From CAZZCU01 sp964652825 (GTDB taxonomy: Bacteria; Bdellovibrionota_B; Oligoflexia; Oligoflexales; CAZZCU01): a stretch of 64,000 bases of DNA. The stretch is from assembly GCA_964652825.1 (NCBI GenBank), contig CAZZCU010000012.1, positions 9,658 to 73,657 on the forward strand. Direction: 5' to 3'. Shown here one piece after another: positions 17,912 through 26,882 of the stretch. Position numbers and translations under genes: made by a program. The stretch's first letter is position 1, and each line of letters begins with the position of its first letter. The notes below the pieces were generated by a model. That model saw only the letters and a program-made list of their open reading frames with translations. It did not search any database and was not told the DNA's origin.

Positions 17912-18682
17912 TTATAGAACATCGGCCAGCACTGGTGCGTGGTCCGAAGGTTTTTCGCCCTTACGTTCGTCGCGATCGATCCAAACATTATGACACATCT
18001 GCACAACCGGCATCGTCGCCAGCAACATATCGATGCGTAAGCCTTTATTCATTTGAAAACCTAGTGCACGATAATCCCACCACGAAAAAGCACGCTCGTC
18101 TGGATGTGCATGACGAAAAAGATCGGTCAAACCAAAGGCACATACTTGTTCCAATGCTTGTCGCTCCGGTGTTGAGCAAAGAATCTTTTCTTCCCAGAGT
18201 TTAGGATCATGCACATCGGCGTCAGTTGGGGCGACGTTGTAGTCGCCGCCGATGATGAGTGGTCTATCGCCGGCAAGATTCTTGTCGAGAAATCGCCGCA
18301 GGCGTTGTAGCCACTGAAGCTTATATTCATACTGCGGTGCGCCGACTTCCTTGCCGTTGGGAATATAGGCGGAGATAAAATCCAACTTATCAAAGCGCGC
18401 CGTAATAACTCGCGCCATGGGATCATCGTGCTCATCGCCGAAACTACGGATAATTTCTTGTGGATTGAGGTCTTTGTATAAAATGGCAACGCCATTATAG
18501 GTTTTTTGACCGAACACGGCTGCTTGATAGCCGGCGTTTTGGATGGCGGCGAGCGGGAATTTCTCGTCGATACATTTTAACTCCTGCAATGCCACGATGT
18601 CTGGTTGCCAACGCGCGAGGAAAGCGATCAGGCGATCGAGTCTGGCATTGACCGAATTCACATTCCAGGTGGCAACCCGCAT
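17912..18682 (-). CDS. xthA: exodeoxyribonuclease III
   Basis: A 256-residue AP endonuclease of the ExoIII family: MRVATWNVNSVNARL, the metal-binding LQELKC, YIPNG, GGDYNVAPTDADV, and the C-terminal RIDMLLAT and SDHAPV with the catalytic histidine. It repairs abasic sites and trims 3' blocked ends. I start it at 18682, where the canonical MRVATWNVN begins. A further ATG at 18751 would add 23 residues unlike the family and would overlap the dihydroorotase promoter region. Confidence 0.95.
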   Translation of the reverse strand: MRVATWNVNSVNARLDRLIAFLARWQPDIVALQELKCIDEKFPLAAIQNAGYQAAVFGQKTYNGVAILYKDLNPQEIIRSFGDEHDDPMARVITARFDKLDFISAYIPNGKEVGAPQYEYKLQWLQRLRRFLDKNLAGDRPLIIGGDYNVAPTDADVHDPKLWEEKILCSTPERQALEQVCAFGLTDLFRHAHPDERAFSWWDYRALGFQMNKGLRIDMLLATMPVVQMCHNVWIDRDERKGEKPSDHAPVLADVL

Positions 18683-18805
18683 AAAAACCCATGCAAAAAC
18701 AGTTTCTGTTAAGACGCCAAGCTTAATCGATGTACCATGACTGCGATACAAAAAATGCGGATTTTCCCGATGCGGCGACCGTTCCCTTCAGGTAGAGTCA
18801 GGCGC

Positions 18806-20134
18806 ATGTCGGTTATTTTGAATGCAAAATTGAGTGATGGATCGCTTTATACCATTGAATGGCAAGATGAACGTTTTACGAGCGTAACGCCGCAAGCGGC
18901 CGTTATCGATGTGAGCGATGCCGGTACGTTAAGCGATCTGGCTCGTTCTGTTCCGCCTGCCAAGGTAGATGCTGGGCAGGCGTTGTTATTGCCTGGTCTG
19001 ATTGATGCTCATGTTCATAGCCGTGATCCCGGACTGACTCACAAGGAATCCTGGGCGACGCTGGCATTAGCGGCCGCCAAAGGTGGTGTTGTCGGTGTTG
19101 TTGATATGCCGAACACCATACCTCCGACTATGACGACAGCTGAGGTTCAGCAGAAAGCCGAACGTGCCGCTGCCGCTGGCATCGCGCATAAATTTTTGTT
19201 GGGAGTTGACGAGCGTAACGTGGGAACGTTGCGGCAGACTTTGGCGGATAGTTCTTTGCCGGTGTGCGGTGTGAAAGTTTATTTTGGCCACTCGACTGGC
19301 AATCTGATGTTTGACAGTCTGGATAAATTGCATGTGGCGCTTGGCGGTGCGAAAGATACGTTGGTGGTTTTCCACTCCGAGGATCAATGTGGCATCGATC
19401 ACAATTATACGTCTATTGATCGCAAGCAGTTTGGCGAAGGCAACTCGGCTTTTCGCATTCACACTGCTTTGCGCAGCAGTCAGACGGCATATACCGCGAC
19501 CAAGAAAATTCTGGCTTGGGCGGTGCAGCACCAGTATCGCGTGCATATCGCGCATTTAAGTACGCCAAGGGAGCTGGAATTGATCGCTGAAGCGCGTCAA
19601 CAAGGGGCCCGCATTACCAGCGAAGTCGCGCCACATCACTTGTTGTTGTGTGACGATGACTACGATAGTCTCGGGCCATTGCTCAAAGTTAATCCGCCCG
19701 TGCGTTCAAAAGCGGAGATGCTTGCTCTGCGTTCGGCTTTTGGCCAAGGCGCGATTGAGGTGTTCGCGACCGATCACGCGCCGCATACCTTGCTGGAAAA
19801 GGCAGCGCCTTACGATCATTGTCCCAGTGGCATGCCGAGTATCGATTTTTTTGCACCTTTGTTATTTGATTGCGCGCAACAAGCCGATTTATCGCTGGAT
19901 AAGGCAGTCGATATGGCAGCATCGGTACCCGCTGATTTGTATGGTTTTGCTGACTATGGGCGCATTGCGCCTGGTGCGTACGCGAATTTTGTCTGGATAC
20001 AAGCGCAGCCGCTATGGTTGGATGAAAAAGAAGTTCTTTCAAAGTGTGGATGGACTCCGTATCATGGAAGGCGGCTGCCGGTGACCGTTGCCGCCACATG
20101 GCATCGTGGCAAGGTCGTATACGAACGAAAGTAA
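18806..20134 (+). CDS. pyrC: dihydroorotase (class I, amidohydrolase)
   Basis: The protein is an amidohydrolase with the dihydroorotase metal site: LIDAHVHSRDPGLTHKE gives the HxH pair, GVKVYFGHSTGN has the lysine expected to be carboxylated, and HIAHLST and VFATDHAPHTLLEKA supply the remaining histidines and the catalytic aspartate. It interconverts carbamoyl aspartate and dihydroorotate. All key residues are present, so it is probably active. I start at the ATG at 18806 (MSVILNAKL); the ATG at 18737 would add a 23-residue basic leader. It is followed without a gap by the exonuclease fusion gene. Confidence 0.9.
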   Translation: MSVILNAKLSDGSLYTIEWQDERFTSVTPQAAVIDVSDAGTLSDLARSVPPAKVDAGQALLLPGLIDAHVHSRDPGLTHKESWATLALAAAKGGVVGVVDMPNTIPPTMTTAEVQQKAERAAAAGIAHKFLLGVDERNVGTLRQTLADSSLPVCGVKVYFGHSTGNLMFDSLDKLHVALGGAKDTLVVFHSEDQCGIDHNYTSIDRKQFGEGNSAFRIHTALRSSQTAYTATKKILAWAVQHQYRVHIAHLSTPRELELIAEARQQGARITSEVAPHHLLLCDDDYDSLGPLLKVNPPVRSKAEMLALRSAFGQGAIEVFATDHAPHTLLEKAAPYDHCPSGMPSIDFFAPLLFDCAQQADLSLDKAVDMAASVPADLYGFADYGRIAPGAYANFVWIQAQPLWLDEKEVLSKCGWTPYHGRRLPVTVAATWHRGKVVYERK

Positions 20135-20137
20135 GTG

Positions 20138-21871
20138 ATGACTAATACTCGTGATCGTAATCACCGCTCTGACAAACGCGTCACCGATTCTGACAGCAAA
20201 CAATCCAACCGCCATGATTCACGCTCGCATTCACAGCATCGATCATCTCGTCCGCCGCGCGTAGGTACGCCGCCCGCAGGCCGGAGTGGCACGCAGCTGG
20301 CTCTGCCGCTCGGCAAAGCCGGGTATATCGTTTTTGATATCGAGACCACCGGCGGCAATCCGCAGAAGAACGGCATCACGGAAATCTATGCGATTAAATA
20401 TCGTGATGGCGAGATTCTTGGGAGTTTCTATTCGATGGTGAATCCGGGGATCCCGATTCCACCTATCGTCCGTCGCATGACCGGTATCGATAATAAAATG
20501 GTGCAGAGCGCGCCGCCAATACGGGAGGTGATGCCGCGTTTTCTGGATTTTATCGGTGATTGGATTCTCGTCAGTCATAACACCATCGGTGATATTCAGT
20601 ATTTGCGTCACTTCGCGCATACGGTTTGTCGGCACCGCATGGAGAATTTTTTTCTTTGCACGCATCTTCTGGTTGAGAGATTGGCCAAGGAGGCGCCGAA
20701 TAAGTCTCTGCATGGCTTGGCGAAATTCTTTGATTTGCCGGCTGGCAAGCTGCATCGGGCCGAAGCCGACGCTCATTTGACCATGGCGCTGTTTAATGTT
20801 TTGCGACAAAGGCTTTCGCAAACCGGTTTGCAGACCGTCGAGCAGTCCATTCGCTTTCAAGGCGACTTTGATTCTCTGACGCGCCTGGGCTGGGGGGTGC
20901 CGATGGAGCAATTAGCTGATTTGCCGACCTCACCCGGGGTTTTTTCCCTCCATGATCACGACGGTAAATTAATGTTTTTATCCAGTGCTTTGCACATTGC
21001 GCGCGAAGTACGCAAATTGACCCGCTTTGATCAGTTGCCGCGCTCGATGGCGCGCCAGGTTCTCAGGGCCTATGAAATCCAGACAGAGCCGGCACCGCAT
21101 ATGTTCGCTGCTCTGATAAAGGAAGCGGATGGTTCTAGTCGTGAGCGACTTCAGCCACCGCCGTATCATTATCATCACCGGGCCGTACAGGTGATTTATC
21201 TGTCGCAGGATAGCGCCGCGGATGTTCGGATCGGGGTCGGTTATATGGAAGCTAATGTGGTCGAAGCGATTGGTCCGATCAATGATCGTAAGATCGCTCA
21301 TCTATGGCTGCAGAGGTTGGCGCAGATATTGGGTACCGAGACGGCGCGTGACGGCGTGCATATCGATAAAGCGCTTTTGCCATTGGTATTCGCCTATTTT
21401 CGTGACGACCTTGCGACCTATGAAAGCGGCTTGAAATCACGGCGAGCTATCTTGACCGGCTTGTTGTCGCCAAAAACCAGAGAGATGCACCGGCAGCGTC
21501 TGGCTTTGATCGCGACATTGCGGAATTTACCGCTGCCCAAAGGCGCGCGTGCTTTGCTGCATCAATATGGTTTTGCGGTGGCGCGTCATCCGGACTCAGA
21601 GGCTTGGGATGCCTATGCGATTTATAATTCGCATCCGACCGTGCATGCCTCGGGACATGGCGACTGGAAGACCAAATTATCGGGTACGGTGTTGGCGCGG
21701 CGGCATACGCCGCTTATGCGTAAGGCGTTAAAAAAGCCGTCGCTTAAACCGCTGACGGCTCATGAGGCAGCGAGAAGTTCCGCCTTCTTGTGGTGGCTGT
21801 CAGCAAATCAGCACCTCAACGAAGGCGAATTTATTCCCGTTTCTCTATCTAATAATCCATCGTCATCCTGA
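20138..21871 (+). CDS. DEDDh exonuclease (DnaQ-like) fused to a degenerate GIY-YIG/UvrC-like domain
   Basis: After a low-complexity basic/Ser/His leader of about 50 residues comes an epsilon-type exonuclease: YIVFDIETTGGNP (Exo I), LVSHNTIGDIQYL (Exo II) and HRAEADAHLTMALF (Exo III). About 60 residues later, LPTSPGVFSLHDHDGKLMFL looks like the start of a GIY-YIG domain as in UvrC and the DnaQ-UvrC fusions. However GIY reads GVF, YIG reads FLS, and the expected catalytic arginine position is not basic. The last 250 residues resemble nothing I can name. Exonuclease activity is likely; endonuclease activity is doubtful. The final Ser-Ser-Ser-stop is encoded by a repeat element. The ATG at 20138 follows an in-frame GTG. 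Confidence 0.8.
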   Translation: MTNTRDRNHRSDKRVTDSDSKQSNRHDSRSHSQHRSSRPPRVGTPPAGRSGTQLALPLGKAGYIVFDIETTGGNPQKNGITEIYAIKYRDGEILGSFYSMVNPGIPIPPIVRRMTGIDNKMVQSAPPIREVMPRFLDFIGDWILVSHNTIGDIQYLRHFAHTVCRHRMENFFLCTHLLVERLAKEAPNKSLHGLAKFFDLPAGKLHRAEADAHLTMALFNVLRQRLSQTGLQTVEQSIRFQGDFDSLTRLGWGVPMEQLADLPTSPGVFSLHDHDGKLMFLSSALHIAREVRKLTRFDQLPRSMARQVLRAYEIQTEPAPHMFAALIKEADGSSRERLQPPPYHYHHRAVQVIYLSQDSAADVRIGVGYMEANVVEAIGPINDRKIAHLWLQRLAQILGTETARDGVHIDKALLPLVFAYFRDDLATYESGLKSRRAILTGLLSPKTREMHRQRLALIATLRNLPLPKGARALLHQYGFAVARHPDSEAWDAYAIYNSHPTVHASGHGDWKTKLSGTVLARRHTPLMRKALKKPSLKPLTAHEAARSSAFLWWLSANQHLNEGEFIPVSLSNNPSSS

Positions 21872-21908
21872 GTTTCTTGCGAAGCAAGGGCGAAGGATCT
21901 CGAAACTA
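21861..21908. repeat. REP-like palindromic element at a convergent gene junction (copy 1)
   Basis: CGTCATCCTGAG begins a 48-base element that ends GAAGGATCTCGAAACT. Nested pairing is visible: ATCCT with AGGAT, TTGC with GCAA around a GAA loop, and AGTTTC with GAAACT. It provides the last codons of the exonuclease fusion gene and lies against the end of the convergent ahpC gene, so it may act as a terminator. A shorter relative is at 27889. Confidence 0.65.
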
Positions 21909-22490
21909 GCCGCCAAAATAGGCGTGCAGTCCGGCTTGATCCGGCTTCATGGTTTTCTCGCCTTTTTTCCAGTTGGCGGGACAGACTTCGCCATGTTCTT
22001 CGGTGAACTGCAAAGCTTCCACCAGTCGTATAAATTCATCAATATTGCGTCCCAATGGTAAGTCGTTGACGGTTTGATGCCGTACAACACCTTCTTTATC
22101 GATCAGGAACGCGCCACGCAATGCGATGCCAGCGTCAGGAATCAGCACATCGTAATCGCGGGCAATGGTTTTATTGATGTCGGAAACGATCGGATAAGTG
22201 ACGCCTTTAATGCCGCCTTCGCTTTTTGGCGTGTTGAGCCAGGCAGCGTGACTGAAGTGACTGTCGATCGAAACGCCGACAACTTCCGTATGCAGTTTTT
22301 TGAAGTCGCTTACCTTATCCTGAAATGCATGCATTTCCGTGGGACAAACAAAGGTGAAATCGAGCGGATAGAAGAACAGCAGGACGTATTTGCCCTTCAT
22401 GTCGCTTAGTTTGAAATCTTTCTTCACTTGGCCGTTCACGACGGCATTTGCGGTAAATTCGGGGGCTTTTTTGCCAACAAGAACTGCCAT
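21906..22490 (-). CDS. ahpC: 2-Cys peroxiredoxin (AhpC/TSA)
   Basis: The 194-residue protein has the peroxidatic cysteine in FYPLDFTFVCPTE and the resolving cysteine in EEHGEVCPANWKKGE, the arrangement of typical 2-Cys peroxiredoxins of the AhpC1/Prx1 type. The conserved ALRGAFLIDKEGVVRH and NDLPLGRNIDE segments are intact. It reduces hydrogen and organic peroxides in the cytoplasm. No ahpF or thioredoxin gene is adjacent. It faces the exonuclease fusion gene tail to tail across the palindromic repeat. Confidence 0.95.
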   Translation of the reverse strand: MAVLVGKKAPEFTANAVVNGQVKKDFKLSDMKGKYVLLFFYPLDFTFVCPTEMHAFQDKVSDFKKLHTEVVGVSIDSHFSHAAWLNTPKSEGGIKGVTYPIVSDINKTIARDYDVLIPDAGIALRGAFLIDKEGVVRHQTVNDLPLGRNIDEFIRLVEALQFTEEHGEVCPANWKKGEKTMKPDQAGLHAYFGG

Positions 22491-22718
22491 TCTGCTCTCC
22501 TTTATAAAGAAACCATATTTTTCAGAAAAACCTTAAGGTCTCCGCCTCTTTAGGTGCGCGAGAATCCGCATCGAAACATACCTTTTCTGGCAAGTCAACG
22601 TGAGAACGTCATGGTTTTACCGATCTTTCCGCTCCTGGTAGCAGTCTAAAACTAAATTTTTTACTCCTGATGTCGAAAACCAAGCATGTACTGATTTAAT
22701 GAGCTGTAGGAGCTTCTT

Positions 22719-25700
22719 ATGATGCTTTGTCGTCGTTTATTCACCAAGCGTGTCCGCGTTTATGGTTTGATCGGCTTGTTACTGATGCTTGTCATTGCCG
22801 AGAGCGGTTGCGGTCGCAAAGGTAAGCGTCGTAAAGGTAGCGGTGGTGGTGGCGCATCGTTTGATCCCGATCAAGAGCAGGAAATTGATACCGGTAAAGT
22901 CAAAGAAATCGATACCGGTGATACGGAAGTGACTACGCGCTTGGTGTTCAAAACCAGCGGCGATCAAAGCGAAGGACGTTACTTGAGCGAGTACTTAATG
23001 GTGGTTCGCGCCGCGGAGGAATCCTATGTTCGCTTAAAGATGGGACCGACCGATGGCTTGGCTGATGGTGCTGACATCGACAAGGCCACTGGTAATAGCG
23101 GTCATTCCTCGCCAAATCCCGGGCTGCGACTGAGTGCCGCCGCGCACAATAATGAAGTGACTGTAGGTAATGCTGGGGTAACAAACAGTCGTCCGCAGAG
23201 TTACAGTCAGGGGCATTTGGCGGCACTGAATTTCCTAACCGGGCCCCGCCGTGCACAAAATCTGGTTGCGCCTAGTTTGTGTTCGTTGCGTTTATTCCGC
23301 ATGAAAGGCACCGGCATGAACCCAACGGTCAGCAAGACTGGTCGATTGGTTTATGCCACTGCGGATGGTCAATCACATCGCGTGCGGGTCTGGCTTGACG
23401 AGGAAGTTGGCAACATGTGTCGCGGTGGTACGCAACCGACCCATTTGGGTCGCTATCGTTTTACGCATTTGACGCAGAGTTCCAAGGATTTCTACGATCA
23501 GTTTCGTACCGAGTTTGTTGCCGCGATCCATGATCAAACGCGGCAGGCTTTGCAACTGTTGAGCGATACTTATGGCGCGATCAGCGATGTCGATGGCAGT
23601 GGCGCTCTTGATGTGTTTATCTCTCCTGATGTCAACCGTCACTATATGATGCCTTTTGATTATGGCGGAGCAATCGATCGTATCCAACCTTATCCTATTC
23701 ATCGTCCCGAAGATCTGGCGGCTTATGATCCTGTCAAGAATCCAACCAGCAACGAAGGCGAAGTTGTTTACTTATGGGCGCCTGATCCCGCCGGCTTGTG
23801 GGGTAAAGGTCGCTATCCGTCAACCAATACGTTGAGCTCAAATTTTGCCAAAGGTTTTACCGGCGCTCAGATCATGTCGTTGATTATTTCCAATTATCGT
23901 TTACTGAAGCGCCGTGGACAGCCAGAAGAACAATGGTTGATTGATGCTTTGAGTTTACTTGGAGCTTCCTATGTCGGTGGCAACGATTTGCCCTTTGACT
24001 TTCTGACCAACTATCTGTCGTCGCGACCACAATCGGTTAGTCTGACGAGTGGTAGTGCCGAGGCTTTTGGTTTGCAGGAAGTTCTGGGCATGCGCACCCT
24101 GTTTGCCTGGTATCTGCACGCACGTTATTGCGGCACAACTGTGACCCCGTGCGCCAAGTTGAAAGATGTCATGGACTCCGACAAAACCGGGGCAGAGAAT
24201 ATCGCGGCGCTTACCGGCGAAGACTTCAAGAAAACCCTGCAGAATTTTGGCATCAGTGTCGGCACGCATCTTACTGACGACCCGGCGGTGGTGCGCGCAT
24301 TATGGAACGATCCACCAGAGGATATCCCGTCCAAACCCATAGAGATGTCATCTCTAACGGAAGTTAACAGCGATAGTCCGACCAAGGTACGGGTTCTCAA
24401 CAATCTGGCGACCGCAGTTAGCGGTGCGTTGAACGATCCGACCGTAGCTGGACCATTCCCAAGCTATGACATGTTGCTGTTTCAACCGCTGTTGCCTGAC
24501 AATGAATTGGATATTAAGCTGGCGAAGGATTCGGTGACACCGATCCTGGTCACCGGCTTGGTGGCCGAGCGTACGGATGTTACTGCGGCTCTCGGTAAGC
24601 AGCTCAATGTGACGTTTATTCCCCTGGGTAATCGCAATACCAATCTGCGACAGATTCATCAGGAGAAGTTATCGGAGTTTGGTCATGTTGATCAACGTTC
24701 GGTGAATCTGACCACCAAGACTTCCGGTCAGCTTGCGGTACCGGCATTTACGGACGCGGATTTCCTGGCCATGGTGAATATGAACCCTTATGTTTATCCG
24801 ACCGCCACCTATGCCGAGGCGCCGGAGTATACGGACGATATGTCGGTGAATGAATCAAGAGAGCTGTGGATTTTTGGTTCGATTGACAACTTCAAGATCA
24901 AAGAAGGCACTAGTGAGCGTGTGATCGGTGATGTTGATGCCTATAGTGTCGAGATCAAGCCGTGTGCTGTGAGTGGTTGTAGTACAAGTCAGGAAGTGAT
25001 TGTGCAACTTTACTCCCGTGATTTCGAGAAACAATTAAAGCCGATGTTTTTGGCGACAACCACCGATCGTGGCAAGTTCCGTGGTCACGCCCTCAAAGGA
25101 ATGCTTAAAGACTTCGACTCGGAAATGGCAAACAAGATGGCAGAGGTCCATGATGATTCTGATGAAGTTTATCGTGCGGTCTTGTGTGAACATGACGGCA
25201 CCGATTTCACGGTTTGTCCACAGCCACGTTTGAATCATGACCTGTTCGCCGACGGTAAGTTCGCGATGACTTTTGACAATTTTTTACACAGCGGACCGCT
25301 GGGTTTTCCTCGTCTGAACAATATGACCATGACCTACGAAGGAGCCGCAGAGCGTGAGCCTGCTTATGCTTTTGATCCGGAAGAAAGTAACCGGCAGTTT
25401 TTTAATTTCGCTTTTATTGCGAATAATAAATTGAACAATTTTGAATATTTCTCGATACCTCCTGGTCTGCCTTATGGTCCATCTTTTAAGGTACTGACCG
25501 CGGATGAAATCCGGGCTTTATTTAATGTGCAGTCTTATCTCGGCAGTCTTAGTGGTAGCGATCCCGACCCTGAGGATATCCCCGCCTATTTCATGGATGA
25601 TTGTACATCTCTGGGTATCTTTGATGAATACTGCAATGCTCCCTGGACGAATCTGGCTTTAATTAATACCGGTGTGGAGCAGTACCTCAATGATGGTTTA

Positions 25701-26387
25701 AGTATCAAGCGGGCAGTTTGTTATCATATTCAGGGTGCTTGTCCGATGTATGCGGCGATGCAGGATTTGGTCATCGGAAATGCTAATGCCGGTCCTTATT
25801 TGTTTGAGGCGATTCCCGCCAATTTTAGCAAACCTCTTTTGATCAATGTTGGCAAGACCAATGAAAGCCGTAAAACCTGGTACGTACCGGCCGTATTGAC
25901 GGCTTCTGGTGGCGTTTGCGGAGGCTCTAGTGTTGTGCCCGCGCCGCAAGTGCACCAAACTTGCGGGGTATCCAGCGAAAGTTTGATGGCAGCCGGGGAC
26001 ATTCGGCATCAATTGGACATGAGTCTCAACGAGATGTCTTTTGCATGTACCGGGGGCTCTTGTCCGCTTGAATTTAAATCGCCAATTCAGGTGTTGCTTG
26101 ATGTCATCAGCTTTAAGGTTGAGACCGCTCCCAGCATGGCACCCATATATGTGACGCGTGAGGATTTTATCAGCGGTCACTTACGGCGCGAGACCATAGG
26201 CGCCGGCTATCGTTCGCTTGAGGACCTTGAATCGCGCAAAGGTGAGGTGCTCGCCAAGGAGGAACTGATTCATATCGCTCGTTTCAAAGTTCCGGCGGCG
26301 GGTACGACCATGCAATTTCTGGTCGGCGGCAGAAAACAAAGCCAAGGGAAGTATTTGCTCCGCGTCAGGGTTAAGCAGTATAATTGA
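22719..26387 (+). CDS. large secreted protein with an M30-metallopeptidase-like domain lacking the zinc motif
   Basis: A 1222-residue exported protein: hydrophobic residues about 15 to 29, then AESGCGRKG, so it may be a lipoprotein with a non-ideal lipobox. Residues about 270 to 500 follow the plan of M30 (hyicolysin-type) peptidases as I recall it. A DVDGSGALDVFI strand is followed by an alpha-helical site, then an EQWLIDALSLLGASYVG helix, FLAWYLH-like LFAWYLHARY, and TGAENIAALTGEDFKK. Where M30 enzymes have HExxH the sequence reads IMSLIISNY, and the glutamate helix lacks the expected E. The remaining 700 residues are unassigned and rich in paired cysteines. AGGAG lies six bases before the ATG. 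Function unknown; a binding or scaffold role is inferred. Confidence 0.6.
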   Translation: MMLCRRLFTKRVRVYGLIGLLLMLVIAESGCGRKGKRRKGSGGGGASFDPDQEQEIDTGKVKEIDTGDTEVTTRLVFKTSGDQSEGRYLSEYLMVVRAAEESYVRLKMGPTDGLADGADIDKATGNSGHSSPNPGLRLSAAAHNNEVTVGNAGVTNSRPQSYSQGHLAALNFLTGPRRAQNLVAPSLCSLRLFRMKGTGMNPTVSKTGRLVYATADGQSHRVRVWLDEEVGNMCRGGTQPTHLGRYRFTHLTQSSKDFYDQFRTEFVAAIHDQTRQALQLLSDTYGAISDVDGSGALDVFISPDVNRHYMMPFDYGGAIDRIQPYPIHRPEDLAAYDPVKNPTSNEGEVVYLWAPDPAGLWGKGRYPSTNTLSSNFAKGFTGAQIMSLIISNYRLLKRRGQPEEQWLIDALSLLGASYVGGNDLPFDFLTNYLSSRPQSVSLTSGSAEAFGLQEVLGMRTLFAWYLHARYCGTTVTPCAKLKDVMDSDKTGAENIAALTGEDFKKTLQNFGISVGTHLTDDPAVVRALWNDPPEDIPSKPIEMSSLTEVNSDSPTKVRVLNNLATAVSGALNDPTVAGPFPSYDMLLFQPLLPDNELDIKLAKDSVTPILVTGLVAERTDVTAALGKQLNVTFIPLGNRNTNLRQIHQEKLSEFGHVDQRSVNLTTKTSGQLAVPAFTDADFLAMVNMNPYVYPTATYAEAPEYTDDMSVNESRELWIFGSIDNFKIKEGTSERVIGDVDAYSVEIKPCAVSGCSTSQEVIVQLYSRDFEKQLKPMFLATTTDRGKFRGHALKGMLKDFDSEMANKMAEVHDDSDEVYRAVLCEHDGTDFTVCPQPRLNHDLFADGKFAMTFDNFLHSGPLGFPRLNNMTMTYEGAAEREPAYAFDPEESNRQFFNFAFIANNKLNNFEYFSIPPGLPYGPSFKVLTADEIRALFNVQSYLGSLSGSDPDPEDIPAYFMDDCTSLGIFDEYCNAPWTNLALINTGVEQYLNDGLSIKRAVCYHIQGACPMYAAMQDLVIGNANAGPYLFEAIPANFSKPLLINVGKTNESRKTWYVPAVLTASGGVCGGSSVVPAPQVHQTCGVSSESLMAAGDIRHQLDMSLNEMSFACTGGSCPLEFKSPIQVLLDVISFKVETAPSMAPIYVTREDFISGHLRRETIGAGYRSLEDLESRKGEVLAKEELIHIARFKVPAAGTTMQFLVGGRKQSQGKYLLRVRVKQYN

Positions 26388-26423
26388 TCAAATTAATTTT
26401 CAGAATTTATCGGGGGCGCCAAC

Positions 26424-26873
26424 GTGAAATTATCTGCCAGAAAACGCCGGCTACGTAATTATATTCTTCAGCCCATGCTTCAGACCAAGCTGGGGATATA
26501 TATGATCGGGCTGACGGTGGCCTTTTCCATCTTTTTCGGAGTTTTGCTGCAGGCGGGTCTAGGACGACTGTATGAAGTGATCCTGGATCTGACGGATCTG
26601 CCGGCCGAGGTTAACACCATCGTTTCCGAGCACCTCGCCAGCTTAAGCGGTTGGTTGGTATTTTTTCTTGCCGTGTATGCATTAGCCGTGGTGCTGGTAA
26701 GCGTGATTTATACGCATCGGCTGGTTGGGCCGACCATCGCCTTCCGTCGTGTGCTGCATGATCTGGCAAATGACAAGTTCACATCGCGGGTTGTCATCCG
26801 TAAAGGTGATGCTTTTGCTGAAGTTGCTAAAGAAATTAATCGGCTAGCAGACAAACTCGAAAAAAAACAATAA
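26424..26873 (+). CDS. minimal two-helix membrane protein with HAMP-like domain
   Basis: A 149-residue protein starting with GTG (GGGGG seven bases upstream). It has a basic N-terminus, two hydrophobic helices at about residues 25-47 and 75-97, a short extracytoplasmic loop, and then HRLVGPTIAFRRVLHDLAND followed by a charged amphipathic helix, a HAMP-like linker. It stops there with no kinase, methyl-accepting or cyclase domain. It could be a signalling adaptor acting through HAMP pairing with another receptor. It lies 37 bases after the large secreted protein and ten before the J-domain gene, suggesting one operon. Confidence 0.65.
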   Translation: MKLSARKRRLRNYILQPMLQTKLGIYMIGLTVAFSIFFGVLLQAGLGRLYEVILDLTDLPAEVNTIVSEHLASLSGWLVFFLAVYALAVVLVSVIYTHRLVGPTIAFRRVLHDLANDKFTSRVVIRKGDAFAEVAKEINRLADKLEKKQ

Positions 26874-26882
26874 ATTGATCGG

